From Saprospiraceae bacterium (GTDB lineage Bacteria; Bacteroidota; Bacteroidia; Chitinophagales; Saprospiraceae), in NCBI GenBank assembly GCA_017987975.1, contig JAGNSQ010000008.1:1-46211 (forward strand): a stretch of DNA of 46,211 nt, given 5' to 3'. Position 1 is the stretch's first letter. Every line of letters begins with the position of its first letter. The position numbers and the translations under genes were made by a program. This document shows positions 45,805-46,211 of the stretch, one piece after another. Under the pieces are notes generated by a model, which saw nothing but the letters and a program-made list of their open reading frames with translations, was not told where the DNA came from and did not search any database.

Positions 45805-46088
45805 AGCCTTTCGAAAAAAGACAAATAGTGGCTCAAATTAAAGATGAAAGGCCAAAAGACATCAGCAAGGCGTGTCGTGTACAAAAACCAGTAGAAGCAG
45901 CTTAAGTTATAGTTCAATTAAGGATGACGAGGCATTGAAAAACACTTAATACAGTTAAGCCAAAGCCATCCTACGGAAGGATTTTGGAAGTTTTTCAATA
46001 GACTACGAAATTCAGGGCAAACAGTAAACCATAAAAGTCTACATAGAGTATATAAGCATTTGGGGTTATCCAGAAGGCGTAAAATGTA
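45789..46088 (+). pseudogene. IS3-family transposase OrfB, N-terminal remnant with frameshifts
   Basis: Entered by the -1 shift, the frame reads 'EKKALKPFEKRQIV' and 'KDERPKDISKACRV' as expected, then goes out of frame. 'SRSSLSYSSIKDDEAL' and, after a likely single-A loss at about 45938, 'LSQSHPTEGFWKFFNRLR' and 'VNHKSLHRVYKHLGLSRR' occur in the other frames. The integrase core (DDE) that should follow is absent, cut at about 46088. Clearly dead. Confidence 0.8.
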
Positions 46089-46090
46089 AA

Positions 46091-46134
46091 ATCCATTTTA
46101 ATTGACCCCCTCAATCCAATTTTAATTGACCCCC
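46091..46134. repeat. tandem TTTTAATTGACCCCC repeats, probable end of a second mobile element
   Basis: ATCCATTTTAATTGACCCCC (46091-46110) and a near copy with one added A (46114-46134) are tandem. Multiple terminal repeats ending in GACCCC are a feature of IS21-type elements, so this may be the terminus of such an element inserted in the IS3 remnant; family unproven. A TGT at 46085-46087 could be its outermost bases. Confidence 0.5.
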
Positions 46135-46135
46135 C

Positions 46136-46211
46136 TTAAATTGGTTTAGCAAAGATAGATAAATTAGCTTTTCTTGTAGTTTTTGTTTCAAGGGTTAACT
46201 CTGCAGAGGAG
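46136..46211 (-). CDS. C-terminal end of a minus-strand ORF of the second mobile element (partial, uncertain)
   Basis: On the minus strand 24 codons are open from the window edge to TAA at 46138-46136, ending 'LSIFAKPI'. The stop lies one base outside the TTGACCCCC repeats, a place where the last ORF of an insertion sequence often ends. Too short to name; other frames have stops. Confidence 0.3.
   Translation of the reverse strand, partial: SSAELTLETKTTRKANLSIFAKPI

Larger units (their letters stand above)
45466..46084 (+). mobile_element. decayed, 3'-truncated IS3-family insertion sequence
   Basis: It starts with a TGTAAGCTCCCCC terminus and carries orfA and orfB remnants in the usual order. 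There is one nonsense codon in orfA and at least two frameshifts in orfB, and no matching right terminus. The 3' boundary is set where repeats of a second element begin near 46085. It cannot be active. Confidence 0.75.

Overview
The window looks like a chromosomal segment of a Bacteroidota bacterium, most plausibly a Saprospiria/Saprospiraceae-type lineage (inference). The signs are upstream motifs of the TTG-N17-23-TAnnTTTG type, no Shine-Dalgarno preference, many short signal peptides ending in Gln after the cleavage site, a complete Na+-pumping NQR operon, a carboxypeptidase-D-like TonB receptor, and several secreted proteins ending in type IX secretion (T9SS) type A sorting domains. One of these combines multiple HYR-like modules with a dockerin-like pair. 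I see no tRNA, rRNA or CRISPR array.

Layout. 1-720: the 3' end of lptB and two small envelope proteins. 759-6696: a tightly packed run (DUF2723/TMEM260-like membrane protein, rpiB, M28 peptidase, YhhN-family membrane protein). 6697-8907: a Tat-type Gfo/Idh/MocA oxidoreductase divergent from fabG. 8908-9309: an intergenic region holding a previously unlisted 34-codon basic ORF with its own terminator, and two ACTTAAGT palindromes. 9310-15633: nqrABCDEF and a strong terminator; NqrA carries an unusual N-terminal signal peptide plus membrane segment. 15700-20431: a TonB-dependent receptor convergent with a three-gene minus-strand operon including LpxH. 20642-26222: a dense co-directional run (nadA, OppC-like permease, flippase, biotinyl carrier domain, lipoprotein, SCO1, cytochrome c). 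26320-30519: a 1399-residue secreted HYR/dockerin/T9SS protein. 30816-38090: housekeeping genes (AlaA-type aminotransferase, fhs, Uma2 protein, RelA/SpoT, Fur, AlkD-like).

38223-45435 differs from the rest. It is visibly AT-rich (16 G+C of 60 at 39121-39180, against 26 of 60 at 9601-9660 in nqrA, counted by hand). It holds four consecutive plus-strand genes for secreted proteins: a parallel beta-helix protein broken by a +1 frameshift, two paralogous propeller-like proteins (one without a sorting domain), and a protein with eight Kazal-like modules plus a T9SS sorting domain. This T9SS-cargo cluster is the best candidate for an undescribed system. It ends 30 bp before a decayed IS3-family element (45466 to about 46084), which is itself cut by the repeat-bearing end of what looks like a second mobile element.

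How the genes fit together: LptB, LpxH, FabG, M28 and the TonB receptor serve envelope building and nutrient uptake. NQR, SCO1 and cytochrome c serve respiration. NadA supplies NAD, which links to the NADH-consuming NQR. RelA/SpoT and Fur are the global regulators. The secreted T9SS proteins face the outside of the cell.
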